NCBI GenBank assembly: GCA_003255065.1
Contig: QAOA01007233.1
Coordinates: forward strand, 248,001 to 312,000
DNA length: 64,000 bases
From: Cercis canadensis
Taxonomy: Eukaryota > Streptophyta > Magnoliopsida > Fabales > Fabaceae
Reading direction: 5' to 3'
The notes below the pieces were generated by a model. It saw nothing but the letters and a program-made list of their open reading frames with translations. It had not been told where the DNA came from and did not search any database. The translations under genes were made by a program, and so were the position numbers. Shown one piece after another: positions 37,111 to 49,800 of this stretch (the stretch's first letter is position 1; every line of letters begins with the position of its first letter).

Positions 37111-40100
37111 ATATATATAAATATGGGGATTCTACCTTGCTAGGGAGGTATATGATATTTCCCTAACGTGGCAGTACTATAGCCGTTAATGTAAAAATAT
37201 TTAATCTTAGCCGTTTATTTTTAGAAGTCAAGATTAATTATTTTTCACATCAAAGATATATCACATATCTTCTTAGTATATGAGAAACCTCATATATATA
37301 TATAGTCATTAATTATTAATCAACAATTATTTTTTAGTATTTTGACTATGATTTTGGATTTAAACACAGAATTTATAAACTTTGAGAACAACCTTAATAC
37401 CACTTGATTACACGCCGTTTGGTATTAATCAGCAATTATTGAGATAAAAGGTTGGTTCTTAATCACATGGGGTGTCTCATTCGCTGGACAAAATTATCAA
37501 CATAAGCCAAAGCCTTTCTGCAGAAAACTTTTCTATAAATATAGCCGAAAAGAATAAACAAGTTCCAATAAATTAAACCATTTAATTAGGGAATTGGAAT
37601 AATAGTATCCTTCCATTATTATTCACACGTTAGGAAAAAAAAATACTACAATATTCCTTAGTAAGAACATTTGTGGTTTGGTTAACTAATGGCATTTTTT
37701 TTATAATAGAATAATAAGTTTTAAAGGAAATTGCACAAATTCACCCTTATCTTTGAAACCAATAGCAATATCCACCACTAATTTATTAAGATTTTGGCAT
37801 ATGTTTCAAAATGATCTATAATTTACACTTAAATGGGCATATAATTTCCCCTTTGTTACTCTATAGTCTATACAATCACTTACATGTTAAATTAACATTA
37901 AATTTTGGACAAACTTTGAAATTAGTCAAAATCTCAATAGATATTTAGAAGAAACAATGTAATTTTTCTTAGTTTATTAGAGATATTACAATTAGATCCA
38001 AGATTAATATGGATTTGTACATTTTTCCTTATAATTACGATCCATAAATAACTACATATTTTAACAATATAACTATTCCATGTGCTGTATTTACTTTTTT
38101 TTTTTCTCTCAAAAAGGAATATCATTTATGCAAGAAAAGGGGAAAGAAGAGGATAATGCCAATGTGGTAGCCAGTCAGTGAGGTAATAAGAAAAGTGAAA
38201 AATTAAAGCATATAAGTATATAACAATGGATCCAGAGATGATAGAACAAAGGGAGAAGATAAACTGCAGGGGATTTTAAAAAGTGAGATGCCTTTCCTCG
38301 GTTTCTGCATAAAGAAAGGAATAAGACGACAGGTATCTTTAGTTTTTATTCGTGGTTTACACTTTTACGTTAAACTAAATATTTGAAGGTGAGTTTTATC
38401 ATATTATTTTAGGGTTTTAAGTTGTATGAGATTGATATAATTTAAATTTTATTAGATTTATTTATTATTTTTTGTATCGCTCAAATATTGATTAGTAAAA
38501 TATAAATTATATTTAATATAAATTATAATCAAAACAATGTAAAAAATCATAGAGATGTGATGTAGCCAAAACAGTGTAAAAAACTCACCATACTTGAAAG
38601 ATTTTTCTCTTTCTGAGAAGTGTAATACATTTGCGTAAATAAAATCTTTGATATTAACCTTCGAGTTACTATGACTTAAAGAAATACCACTAGACTCATA
38701 AGTCAATAGCAAATATTTAAAAGCTTTATTTATATATCTTGTTTGTGTTTGTGACCATTTTTTAGGGAAGCTACTTTAAGGACATTGGGATGATAAAAGA
38801 AGTTTTTTAATGGATGATTAATTAATTTTAGTAATTTTGGGTTTTGTGTAAAAATATTGGTAATTTGGTTTGTATGTTTGAATATCATGGCCAAGAAAAA
38901 AAACATTGATTAAGCACTGGTAATCTGTTCCTTAAATTCTGGGAATTGGCCATAACCTTTTGGAGGAGCTAAATCCTCTTTAGTCAAAGATTGAGTGGCC
39001 GTTTCCCAGATTTTAAGAGTTCCTGTCTATATACAGTATTTTTAATATTTATCGAAATGAACTAAGTTACACTACAGGTGAAAGAGTTGCTCTAGGAGAT
39101 ATTGATTATTTACAGTACATATCTGATTTCTGGAATTTCAATTCTTCCAGTTTCCCTCAACTTCCTGAGAACTCAATGTCAGATCTCTTTCTATCTTTTC
39201 CCCTTCCCATAAGGAATAATGAAGTGTCACTTGGAAGCAAAGATTTTCCATATATGAGGGGCCATGACACGAAAAAGAAAGAGAATGTAATACCAATTCT
39301 TTGAGGGTTCAATATATAATTACTTGGAACCTTTGTTACAGTAAAAAGATTAAAATGTTCTTGCATAAGTATACATTTCTTCCTCTCTAATTCATTTTTA
39401 CACAGACTCCTACCTCATGCTCTCTCTCCCTCTCTCACTTTCTCCCTTGACCTAGCTAACTTGAGTGTTGGAGGTGGCACCGGAGCTCCGACTCCAGCCT
39501 CTCCCTGCCCGTCGCTATTTTTTTTTGCAAGTTCCCAACCTCACCCTAACTTTGGCAACGGCAAATCTCAAACTTTTTTTTTTCGTTTGTTTCACTTTCC
39601 TTTTCTGATTGAGGTAAATGGAATTCTCCTAAGAAGTTGGAAATGTGTGTAAAAACATGAGAAAGTCTTGCCTTATAACAGTTTTGGCAGGTTTGTCTGG
39701 TGAATAAATAACTTGTCTGATTGAAGCTGCCAAATAATTACCCATGTAAAATTGTTTGTGCCAAATATGTACTAAGAAAAATGCTTTCTCAGACCAAAAT
39801 TGCATGACAGTTCAAAAATAGAAAAATGGCTACAAGTCTATGAAGGTTAAGAAACTTTATTTTTTTGGATTGGAATGAAGCTATTTTCTCCTGTAGACAA
39901 GTGACAAATACCAAACTTTGACTCTCATGTGTCATTTTTCCACTGCTCTTTTAGCCTTCAAGTGAGTCACATTTTAGCAGTGTGATAATGCTAACTCCTT
40001 TTGACTTATATAATCAGCTAAAAATTAAAATTTTCCTCTTGAATTGAAAAAAACCAAGGAAAAAAGAAGGGTGTATAGAGATTTATGAGCTTCTTCTAGT

Positions 40101-40734
40101 TTACAAAGAGATTGAAACTTAGGATTTCAACCCTATTTGGCTTAAGAAAATATGTGACAGAAGAAAGCTGTTCTCTTCTTTTCTATTTTTTTTTTCCACC
40201 TTAATAGAGATGAAATGTTCCCATCAAGGGATTTGCAAGATATTTATTGTTTTAAGAAATCAATATCCAAGAAAGAAATGTAACTAGCAATACAAATCCC
40301 TAGGGGGTTACCTAGAAAGAATAAAGTGGAAGAATTTGAATAGGGACCTACACTTTAGGACATGTCATGTCTTGAATCCAAGTGGAGAAGCCAATCAGCC
40401 AACCTGTAAGGATTAAGACCCAGAATTTGATTCACTCAAGAGATATATCTTCCATTTTTATTATGAATTAGCAGTTAATATCAGGACCACTGATGAACTC
40501 AGTTTATCTGGAAAGTACATGGCAGAAAAATAAGAACAAAAATAGAAGGAAAAGATCTCAGTTTAAGTGTCATCAAACCCCACAAAAAGTCTCATATCAC
40601 CTCTAATCTCCCTTATTTTATTAGTTACAGAACACCATTCTATTAACTCCCATAACAGCCTTGCTTTGTGCTTAGTGCTCACCGTGTTATGTGCTGATTA
40701 AGGGCCCCATGTGCTTTTCTACCCTGAACCATTT
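37111..40734. other. AT-rich intergenic DNA without recognisable gene
   Basis: At about 37330-37430 there is a further diverged copy of the sequence near 34885-34970 ('ttttgactatgat...aaacacagaa...taccact'), so it is a dispersed repeat. Otherwise only short, low-complexity frames were seen. Nothing else is supported. Confidence 0.5.
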
Positions 40735-40736
40735 AC

Positions 40737-40771
<35 letters not shown>
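40735..40771 (+). repeat. (CT)n(CA)n compound microsatellite
   Basis: About 12 CT units followed directly by about 7 CA units, roughly 0.7 kb upstream of the glycosylase gene. Confidence 0.85.
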
Positions 40772-40772
<1 letters not shown>

Positions 40773-41247
40773 AGAGGGAGAGATTGAGATTCTATACAGC
40801 TAAAAAGAATAGACCAATGATTGGCCTTTTTCTTGCATTTTTAACCTTCCTTATCCACCACTCCAACCCAAAAATCCTGCAGAAGAGATGCTATATATGC
40901 AGTAAAGTGGAAATGGGGGAAGTTCCATGTAAGAAAAACACGGTTGATCGTTCCAGCACATCACAATATCCCACCCAACGAATCCTCTTATAAGCTTCCT
41001 CGATTCTCTCCCCTACTTATAATTCTAAATTAATACCAATATTAAGTATAGTATAAGAATAATAATATTATTATTAGCCTTGAGAACATTGGCAAATGGC
41101 CAAGTTACAAGTTAGAAACGTGTGTCACATTCACCCCTCGTGGTTTAGTTTGCAAAAAGTAATGCTCTTCACAAGAGGTTGTATGGCAGATACCCACCTC
41201 CCCATGTTACAACTTACTCTTTACCTGTCCCCACCTTCCCTACATTT

Positions 41248-41254
41248 TATAAAA
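41248..41254 (+). promoter_or_regulatory. TATA box of the glycosylase gene
   Basis: TATAAAA followed by CCCCAC lies 197 bases before the start codon, with a C/T-rich leader-like stretch between. Confidence 0.6.
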
Positions 41255-41444
41255 CCCCACAAGCCTCCCTTCCCTCTCCTTCAGTCCCTCATCACATCCT
41301 TCATTTCCTTCTCCCATCATTGCCTCATTGCCATTACAGCTCCTAATCCATACTAGCTCCTCTTAATTTGTTAACACACCCCCACCAAAACCAAAACCAA
41401 ACACATACACTTTTCAATTAAGCACATAGCAAGCTTGCAACAAA

Positions 41445-43500
41445 ATGTGCAGCTCTAAGGCCAAAGTGACTTTAGGCATAGAAGCAGCCTCCACCATTCC
41501 TCCGGTGGCGCGAATTAACGGCCGGCCGGTGCTGCAGCCGACTTGTAACCGTGTTCCTAACCTAGAAAGGAGAAATTCAATTAAGAAAGTGTCACCAAAG
41601 TCACCTCCTCCACCATCACCACCACTTGCTAGTAAGACTTCATTGACACCTCCAGTTTCTCCAAAGTCAAAGTCTCCTAGGCCTCCTGCTATTAAGAGAG
41701 GAAATGAGCTGAATTCAAGTGTTGAAAAGCTTGTAATTCCAAGAAACTCCACAAAGGCTCCAACTTTGGAGAGAAAGAAGTCCAAGAGTTTTAAGGAGGG
41801 GTCCTGTGGTACAGGACTTTCTGCTTCTCTTGAGACATCATTCAGTTATTCTTCCTCTTTGATCACTGAATCCCCAGGGAGCATTGCTGCTGTGAGGAGG
41901 GAACAGATGGCACTGCAGCAAGCACAAAGGAAAATGAAGATTGCCCATTATGGAAGATCAAAGTCTGCAAAGTTTGAAAGAGTTGTTCCTCTTGATCCTT
42001 CAACCACCCTTACTACAAAGACAACTGAGGAGGAGAAGAGATGCAGCTTTATCACAGCCAATTCAGGTAAATTACAGCACAAAAGTCAACAATTCATACC
42101 CATTTTGATAGTTAGTGCAGTGCTACTTTATCTGGATACAGAATGCACTAATCTCAATGTCTCTTTTGATGATCAGATCCCGTCTATATTGCTTATCATG
42201 ATGAAGAATGGGGAGTTCCAGCTCATGATGACAAGTAAGCCCCCACTTCTCTCTCTCTTTTTCACACACACACAAAACAGACCAAACATTAATATGCAGA
42301 CACAAATGATAACAATTGACAAATACCCTATTGTCCCTTTAGGATGTTATTTGAGCTTTTAGTTCTAAGCGGTGCTCAGGTTGGATCTGATTGGACTTCA
42401 ATCTTGAAGAAACGCCAAGATTTCAGGTTGGATTCTGAGAAACACTTCTTCCTATATTCCAATGCAGCTAATGTTCATATTTTGTCCCTTAATGGAGGAA
42501 ATTAACCAATTTAAAATTATATACAGGACTGCATTTTCCAAATTTGAGGCAGAAATCGTGGCCAACTTGACTGATAAGCAAATGATGTCTATCAGTTCAG
42601 AATATGGAATTGATATAAGCAGAGTTCGAGGAGTTGTTGACAATGCTAACAGAATTCTAGAGGTAATCATGCATTAAGGCTCAGAAATTGTGGCCTTTTA
42701 TCACTCTTGTTCTACTTGGTCTATGTTCTTTTCATATTATGTCCCCCAAGACATTAGTTTAGATGGTTTAAGTGAATATTCTGGTAGGAAAAACAGATTA
42801 ATTAAAGAGTATAAATGATGGAAAGTACAATAATGACTTGTTTTCTCTTTAATTCACCCATTGACAAGCTAAAGTTACAGACAAGCAAGCTCCAAAATGT
42901 TATAAATTTTAATGTCTGGACCCACATGAACTGATTGATCTCTTTGCTAAATTCCAAACCATATCATCTTTGTCACACATCTCACACTTTTAGTCCATGT
43001 TAGTTTACAGTTAAGCATTTTTTTTACTTAAAGATAAATTTTTTTAACTTTTTTCTGTACCAGAAGAAAAAATTTACTATTTTGAGGGGTGCGGGAAAGG
43101 GAAGAAAAAGTGGGCTTATTTCTGTTCATTTAGCTGATAATGCACATGGAAACGCAGATTCTAGTTATGGTTATGCTAATACTCTCTCTGAATGGGTCCT
43201 TTACAGATTAAGAAGGACTTTGGCTCATTTGACAAATACATTTGGGGATTTGTGAACCATAAACCAATCTCCACTCAATACAAGTTTGGCCACAAGATTC
43301 CAGTGAAGACATCAAAATCAGAAAGCATAAGCAAAGACATGGTCAGAAGGGGGTTTAGGTTTGTTGGTCCAACAGTGGTTCATTCATTTATGCAGGCAGC
43401 TGGCCTCACCAATGACCACTTAATCACATGCCACAGGCACTTGCAATGCAACCTAGTGCCTTCTCGCCCCCAATGTACCATAGAGCCCTCTGATCTATAG
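41445..43500 (+). CDS. DNA-3-methyladenine glycosylase I (TAG family), plant type
   Basis: Base-excision repair enzyme of the HhH-GPD superfamily that removes alkylated adenine. Exons 41445-42066, 42177-42234, 42343-42426, 42527-42662 and 43207-43500 join in frame to 397 aa. The first about 195 residues are a Ser/Pro/Lys-rich region of low complexity, typical of plant members and likely flexible or for targeting. The catalytic domain starts at C200 (CSFITANSDP) and contains YIAYHDEEWGVP (215-222 region), LFELLVLSGAQVGSDWTSIL and VRRGFRFVGPTVVHSFMQA, with NDHLITCHRH near the end. By comparison with bacterial TAG, C200, H215 and the His and Cys of DHLITC would bind zinc. All key blocks look intact. 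Confidence 0.94.
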
Positions 43501-46500
43501 AACCAATTGATCCAACAGCTGAATAAGGAAGAAAAAGATTGACCCAGAAGAGCTCAAGACATAAAAGAGTTATATATATGCTGAAGATCATATATATGTA
43601 ATCTGCTAACTATAGTTTACTGAATTCCAGTTAATTATTGTGTATAAATATTAGGTAGGGAACAATGGTTTTCTTCTGATTTGTGAGGTGCTGTGAGAAT
43701 TTTAATTAGTGACAGTTTGGGTGTGCTTTTGCTATAGATAGTTAATGAGAGAAATCTAAAAAAAGAAAAAAATTGATTATTAGAGAGATGAGAAAAGAAA
43801 AAGCTTGGAATGGTGTTATTAAGTGGTGGAAGGTTTAGGGGACAGTCAGCATGTGCATGTGCATGTGCAAATGGGAGGCAAGGGCATGTGTGGTGTCAGT
43901 TTGCTTTTAGTCCATGTGACCCATCAGACTTTGCATTATTTGTGTTCCCTTTAACAGCCTGTGAGGGATACTTGTAGAGGGGAGAGTAGGACCACCTTCC
44001 CTTTCTTCTTTTTTTTTTTTTTTTTNNTTTTTTTTTTTTTTTTTTTTTTCCCTTCTCTATTGCTTTGTGTTTATGGGGTTTTTATCTTTACTGTATTCTC
44101 TAACTTTTTGGCTTGGGGTGAAATTATACCCCCAACATGTTTTGGAGTTGGTGTGGATTTTTATAGTGATGTTCAATACATTTGGCATGTGCTTCTCTAC
44201 TATTTTCTTACTAATACCTACTTTTTAAAATGTTAATCAGATAAGATAGTATCTTCTCCCATGTGCCCACTTTCTTGGTGGAGACATTAACAATCTCTCT
44301 CTCTTTCTTTTTTGTTCTTCACATTTGTAGTTAAGTTAAAGACTTTACATGAAACTCATTGCTAACACTGTATAGGAACTCAACATGGTACCTACACATG
44401 CAAGGAAGGACTTGTTTTTAATGCTTAAGAGGTTTCTGGCATAAGTAACTGACCCTAAAGGTTAGGCAAGCAGCTTCCTATATAGAAAAGGTTCAAGAGA
44501 ATAAAAGAAAGGAAGTTGACAATACCACAAGTAATATTAAAAGAATGAGAATCCCTAAAAGTATTGAGCAAGTCTCCGTGTGATGCAAGGTATAAGTAAC
44601 TTGTGATCTATGCCAACGAGCATCAAGTATTTAATGCTGAAAATGTATAAAACAATTAGTGGACTGTTTCCTCTCTCTATCTATCTATATTTTTTTTTTC
44701 TTGCCCATAAACTTACACTGTCTCTCTCTCACATAATTAAGGTCAAATGATAAATTTTCATGACTTTGAAAGTTCACCTCATTTTATCAATCCAAATGCA
44801 GCTAGGTTTATTCTGTAAGAGATATAAATTAAAACGATTTATGACCCTTTTCCTAACATCAAATTGTTAGAGTAACTTCGATTTTTTGATATGTTGTTAA
44901 AACCTCTCCAATCAAGTAGTCAAGAATTCGATCATTGCCATATCATTTTTAGATGAGCAGAATCAAAACTACTCATAATTTTTTTTTTTAACAATTTAAT
45001 TTTTTGAGTGAAATAATTCTTTATCATGATCACAAAAGACAATTCTAGGGTTGACTGGCAGAGATATTATGCAGTGTCTGCAGAACAAATAATGCTGCCT
45101 AATGCCCTTAATTGCTACTCAGTACTCACAGTTGCTATATGTTTTTCTAATAGTAGCATTAATGGTTTCAATTATGAGTTCCAAAAGCTGATTTTGATTG
45201 TTCTATCCTAACTCTCATAATTTACACAGCTGCAAAACAGTCTCCAATTCAATGCCAACTATACAGCATTGATTACTATTAATCAACAGTGAATATTTTT
45301 CATTGATTATTGTCTTCTACATGCAACTACTAGTTCATATACAACAAGTTTGCATACCCATTGCTAATACACCTTACTCTTAAACTGTAAATTAATGAGT
45401 TATTCTTTGTTAGCACAAAAAGGAGTTGACGCAGTTTTAAGTTTATGATCAATATTTTTATATAATTTGGAAGTATCTTTTCCCAAAAAATTTATTGCCC
45501 ATGCACTGCGCGCCTGACCAGAATTCTAGCACTACGTTCAATGTTTGACCTTTCTGCAAAGAAGCTAGCTCGTGACGATATGTGCTTCCATGTCTGGTCC
45601 ATGTCTTACGTTATCCTATTCCTGCGAGAATTTTTATGCTGCCATCATATCTCGAAAGATCCAAGATACAATTTCATAACATTTGCTATAATCAACCAAC
45701 AAAATCCCTGACACTGCTCAAATTCTTTGTATTTCTCTATGTTCTTTTGTGTTGATGCCCTCTTGCCACCTATGTATATGGGCAGTATTCTAGGCAATTT
45801 CGTCGGAGCCCAATAGCATTAGTCCTTGTGATTTTATGATGCCAAATGGTGATGAACCTTTAATCAATGAAATTGATAAGATTAGTAAAGTTATTACATA
45901 ATATACATATATGATCAATTGCCTCATGTCGAAATTGGAAGTAGCCATAAGTTCACCTTCAAAATTTGAGGTTTGCATAAAACTAACCCATCTTTTGGAT
46001 TTAATGTGAAGCTAAGTAACATAGTGAGAGTTAAAATTATTAATTTTTTACTAAAATGCATAATTTATGCTATACCACAAAAATATAGAAAAAGTCAAAC
46101 TATAATAGTTAATTTTTTTTGAATATAAGTTGGAGTATGTCAACTATTTAAGTGTTTAATTCACACTGCATCCCTTGATTGAAGTCTAGAGATCTCTCCA
46201 TAAGATTGAAGTCTTAGATTCGAATTCTCATTCCTTCAATATCACAAGCTAAAAAATCTTGCTTTGCTTATATAACAATAACAAAAATACACTTATAATA
46301 AATGTATTTTGACATGGTTTTAACACATTGGAAAATTTTGTTTACATCCAAATGATTATGTTAAGATTCGAGCTGAATTGAAAAATAAAATTTCTAAGAA
46401 TTAATTGAAACAAAAAATCTATCAATTGAAGAATGAATCAAATTTCAAAGGCCGAAAGTGTATTTTAACCTTATTTTTCAAATATTTTAGAGAAACGCTC

Positions 46501-46540
46501 TTAGACACGAACAAGAAAGAGAGCAAGAAAGACGGTCCAA
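43501..46540. other. Intergenic DNA between the glycosylase and NUA genes
   Basis: Includes the glycosylase 3' UTR and a long T tract broken by NN (44026-44027). AT-rich elsewhere. No gene, hairpin or RNA feature recognised. Confidence 0.55.
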
Positions 46541-46555
46541 CCATATGCTGGTCAA

Positions 46556-46636
46556 GGCCCAAAACACATGTGGAAGAAGGCCAGGCCCATTCATATCCAA
46601 ACCAATATTTTTCAAAATGGGCTTTGATGAAGCCCA
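46556..46636. promoter_or_regulatory. Cluster of site II-like GGCCCA/TGGGCT elements before NUA
   Basis: GGCCCA at 46556-46561 and 46584-46589, TGGGCT at 46618-46623 and AGCCCA at 46631-46636, about 250-325 bases before the NUA start codon. Such TGGGCC/Y elements bind TCP factors and mark promoters of widely expressed growth genes, which suits a nucleoporin. Function is inferred. Confidence 0.5.
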
Positions 46637-46880
46637 ATTGAAGAATCCAGCTCAAGCCCGCGAATTGCCTACTTCACTAATTTCTAGCGATTTTCTTTTC
46701 TTTTCTTTTCTATAGGGATTCCAAAGCATTCCCTTTCCTCTTCAAATTCTCACTTCCCTCTTTCTCCTCCAATTCTTTCCCTTTCTCTCTGAACAGCTTT
46801 TATCATTTCCACACTGATTCACTCGTAGGTTTCCGACTCTCCGATTTCCCGCGGCGAACTAGGGCATCGTCGTTTCCAAG

Positions 46881-49800
46881 ATGCCCCTATTCCTCTCCGA
46901 TGAAGAGTTCTCCCGGTGCAGAAACGACGCCGCCGTGGTGGCGGAGAAGGCCGACGCATTCATCCGAGGCCTCCTCAATGAGCTCGAAACCGTGAAGGCG
47001 AAGGCTGATGCTTCGGACATTAATGCGGAGCAAAACTGTTCTCTTATAGAGCAGAAGTATCTCTCTCTCACAGCTGAATTCTCAAAGCTCGAGACCCAAG
47101 TTACTGAACTCCAATCAACCCTCGATCAACGCCTTATTGAGCTATCCGAAGTTCAAGCTCAAAAGCACCAAATTCTTCTACAATCTGTATGAAGCTTGAT
47201 AACCCATTAACACTGTTTAGCTATTTATCTCATGGTATTTTTGTTTCCTTGTTGCTTATTGTTGTTGTCATTTCTGGGTTTGTAGGTTGAGAAAGATGGG
47301 GAGATAGAGAGGTTGAGGACAGAAGTAGGTGAGCTGCATAAGTCGAAAAGACAGTTAATTCAGTTGGTTGAGCAAAAGGATTTGGAGCTTAGTGAGAAGA
47401 ATGCCACTATCAAGAGCTATCTTGATAAGATTGTAAGTTGCTGTTGCAATTGTACTAGCTTACCTGTTTCATTTGTTATACTGCTCGGTTGGTTTCTTAA
47501 GTGAACACTTATGATGATGCTGTTATTCCTTGTGCTTTGTTGTTTTTTGGTGATCATGAAGGTCCACTTGTCTGAAAATGCTGCCCAGAAGGAGGCTCGT
47601 TTGAGTGAAGTTGAGGCAGAGTTGGCACGATCCAGGGCTGCTTGTACTCGCCTTTCACAGGTCTTCCTTGACTAGTTTGCTTGAATTTTTTTTGTTCTTG
47701 TTAGTTATCATTAGAGCTTGCTAATGGTAATCAATTACTGCTGCTCCCTGACTGTCTGTTTTATATGGTCAATGAGTCATCCCGCTTGCTTCATTTTTTT
47801 GGTTTTGATAAACGAAGACTTCATAAAAAGAGAAAGGAAATGCAGAGCAGGAGGATCAGGAATCCTCCTAAAAGGGAAAAAAAAATCAGTGAAAGAAGCA
47901 AAAACAAGGAGGAGGAAACATGAACTCACATGAGGGTCCTGCATCCCCTTTGCATAACATTTGATAAAGAAACCCCCTTAAAAAACCCACGAGCTGAAAC
48001 TCACAAAGAAGCCATAAAAACGTATTTGTTTGCTTCATTTAAAAAGCAATCTCTCTGCTATCTTTTTATCTGTTTTCCTTGGAAGTTTTTAGTAGCTAAG
48101 ATTTTTGTCTTTCACTATTTTGTCATTCTTCAAATAATCATTAGAATATTGTGTGCCTTTTATGCATGAAGTACTTACTATAAAACATGGAGTAGCAGGT
48201 CAATTCTGCGTTTAAACTCTAATCAGGATTTCTGTGGCATAACAAAATTGATTGTAGCATATAATAATTCTAAACAACTCCAAACATTTTAATATGAACT
48301 GTTCAACATTGACTGTTGCTCTGTATGTATTTAGATATCTCTTGCTATTTTCCTTTTTTATTTTTTATTTTAAGCCCTGTTTACTTCCAGTTTCATCTAA
48401 AGTGAAAATTGTGTTTTTCTTTCCCCAAAATGCATGCAAGCAGGAGAAAGAGATTGTTGAGAGACAGAATGCATGGCTTAATGATGAGTTAACTGCTAAG
48501 GTTAACAGTTTTATTGAGCTGCGCAGAAAACATACTGATTTGGAGGCTGATATGTCTTCTAAGCTTGCAGATGTAAGTGAGTTTCATATTGCAATCAGAA
48601 AGTACTATTTTTATTTAAATTTTGATTTCTCTTTTCTTTTCTTTGCTTTATTATTTTTTTTATTTTTTGTCCACACTTTCAGGTAGAGAGACAATTCAGT
48701 GAATGCTCTAAATCTCTACAGTGGAACAAGGATAGAATGAGGGAGCTAGAAATGAAGCTTCAATCTAAGCATGAGGTTAAAAATGTTTCATTTATTATCT
48801 TGAAATGTGATGCATGTCATTTCTTTTATCTCGGACCTTGCTTGATTCATGTTTTGTCTTTTAAATAGGAATTAATCTCAGCTAAAGATGCTGCAGCCGC
48901 TAATGAAGATCGATTATCTTCTGAACTTTCAACTGTGAGTACTATGATGAGCTTTGGCATGTTTATTTGTTTTTATGTTCCAATATGGTTTGGCTTTGAA
49001 TATAGCTTCAGGGTTATAGACATACACACAAAAAAACACACACATATATAAGGGCCATTGATCATCCTTGTGACCTGCAACATACCAGTAGAAGGTAGAG
49101 CAACATATTTCTAGATATATTTCCTTTTCCATTGTTGCTATTTATTGGTGTGATCTATTGAAAATGAGGAATAGAATAAGAGAAAGTTTATTTTAAAGAA
49201 ATAGTAGTGTACAATGATTGAAATGATGGTGAGATAATGGAGGGTGGAAAACTTTCGATTTACAGCAGGTAAAAGGTAAGCAACCAAATGCTTTGCTGTG
49301 TCTATAAGATGGGATGTCATGCTCTATGGAAACTTTTACATTCAAATAATGATGAGGACTGAAAAATGTTGAAATTAGATGCTGCATGGTTGAGGCTGTT
49401 CAGTTGGAGAGGATTAGAGGTGATAGTTATCAAGATAGGGTAGCATTAATTAAGGATACAATTTGGGTTTTGGGATATGGGGATAACATTAGATATTTTC
49501 ACAATATGCAGCACACAGATAATATGGCTTGAGATTACAAATATTGTGCTTTGGTGTGAAGCAACAGGATGATCTTGGCGTTGATAAATAGGTTACAGAG
49601 AGAAAAGTTACATTTGTAGAAGTGGTAAGGAAGATCTTGCTATGCAGGATTCTAATCAATTTTGGTAAAGATTTATGATGATGATGTGTATTATCTACTT
49701 TATGCAATATGAAGCTTCATACTTTTGGTCTATGAAGTCTCTAATGGGCAAAAGAGTTCATATAACTGCTTAGTGTCTGTATTTTTTAAAATGATACTGA

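Noticed and set aside
28860..40771. Direct repeats considered as a possible CRISPR array
   Set aside because: These are microsatellites, gap duplications or MITEs in a plant nuclear sequence; no regular repeat-spacer pattern exists.
41414..41785. Antisense frame opposite the first glycosylase exon
   Set aside because: Shadow of a Pro/Ser-rich coding exon; no independent support.
46405..46655. Short frames just upstream of NUA
   Set aside because: They overlap the site II promoter cluster and match no family.
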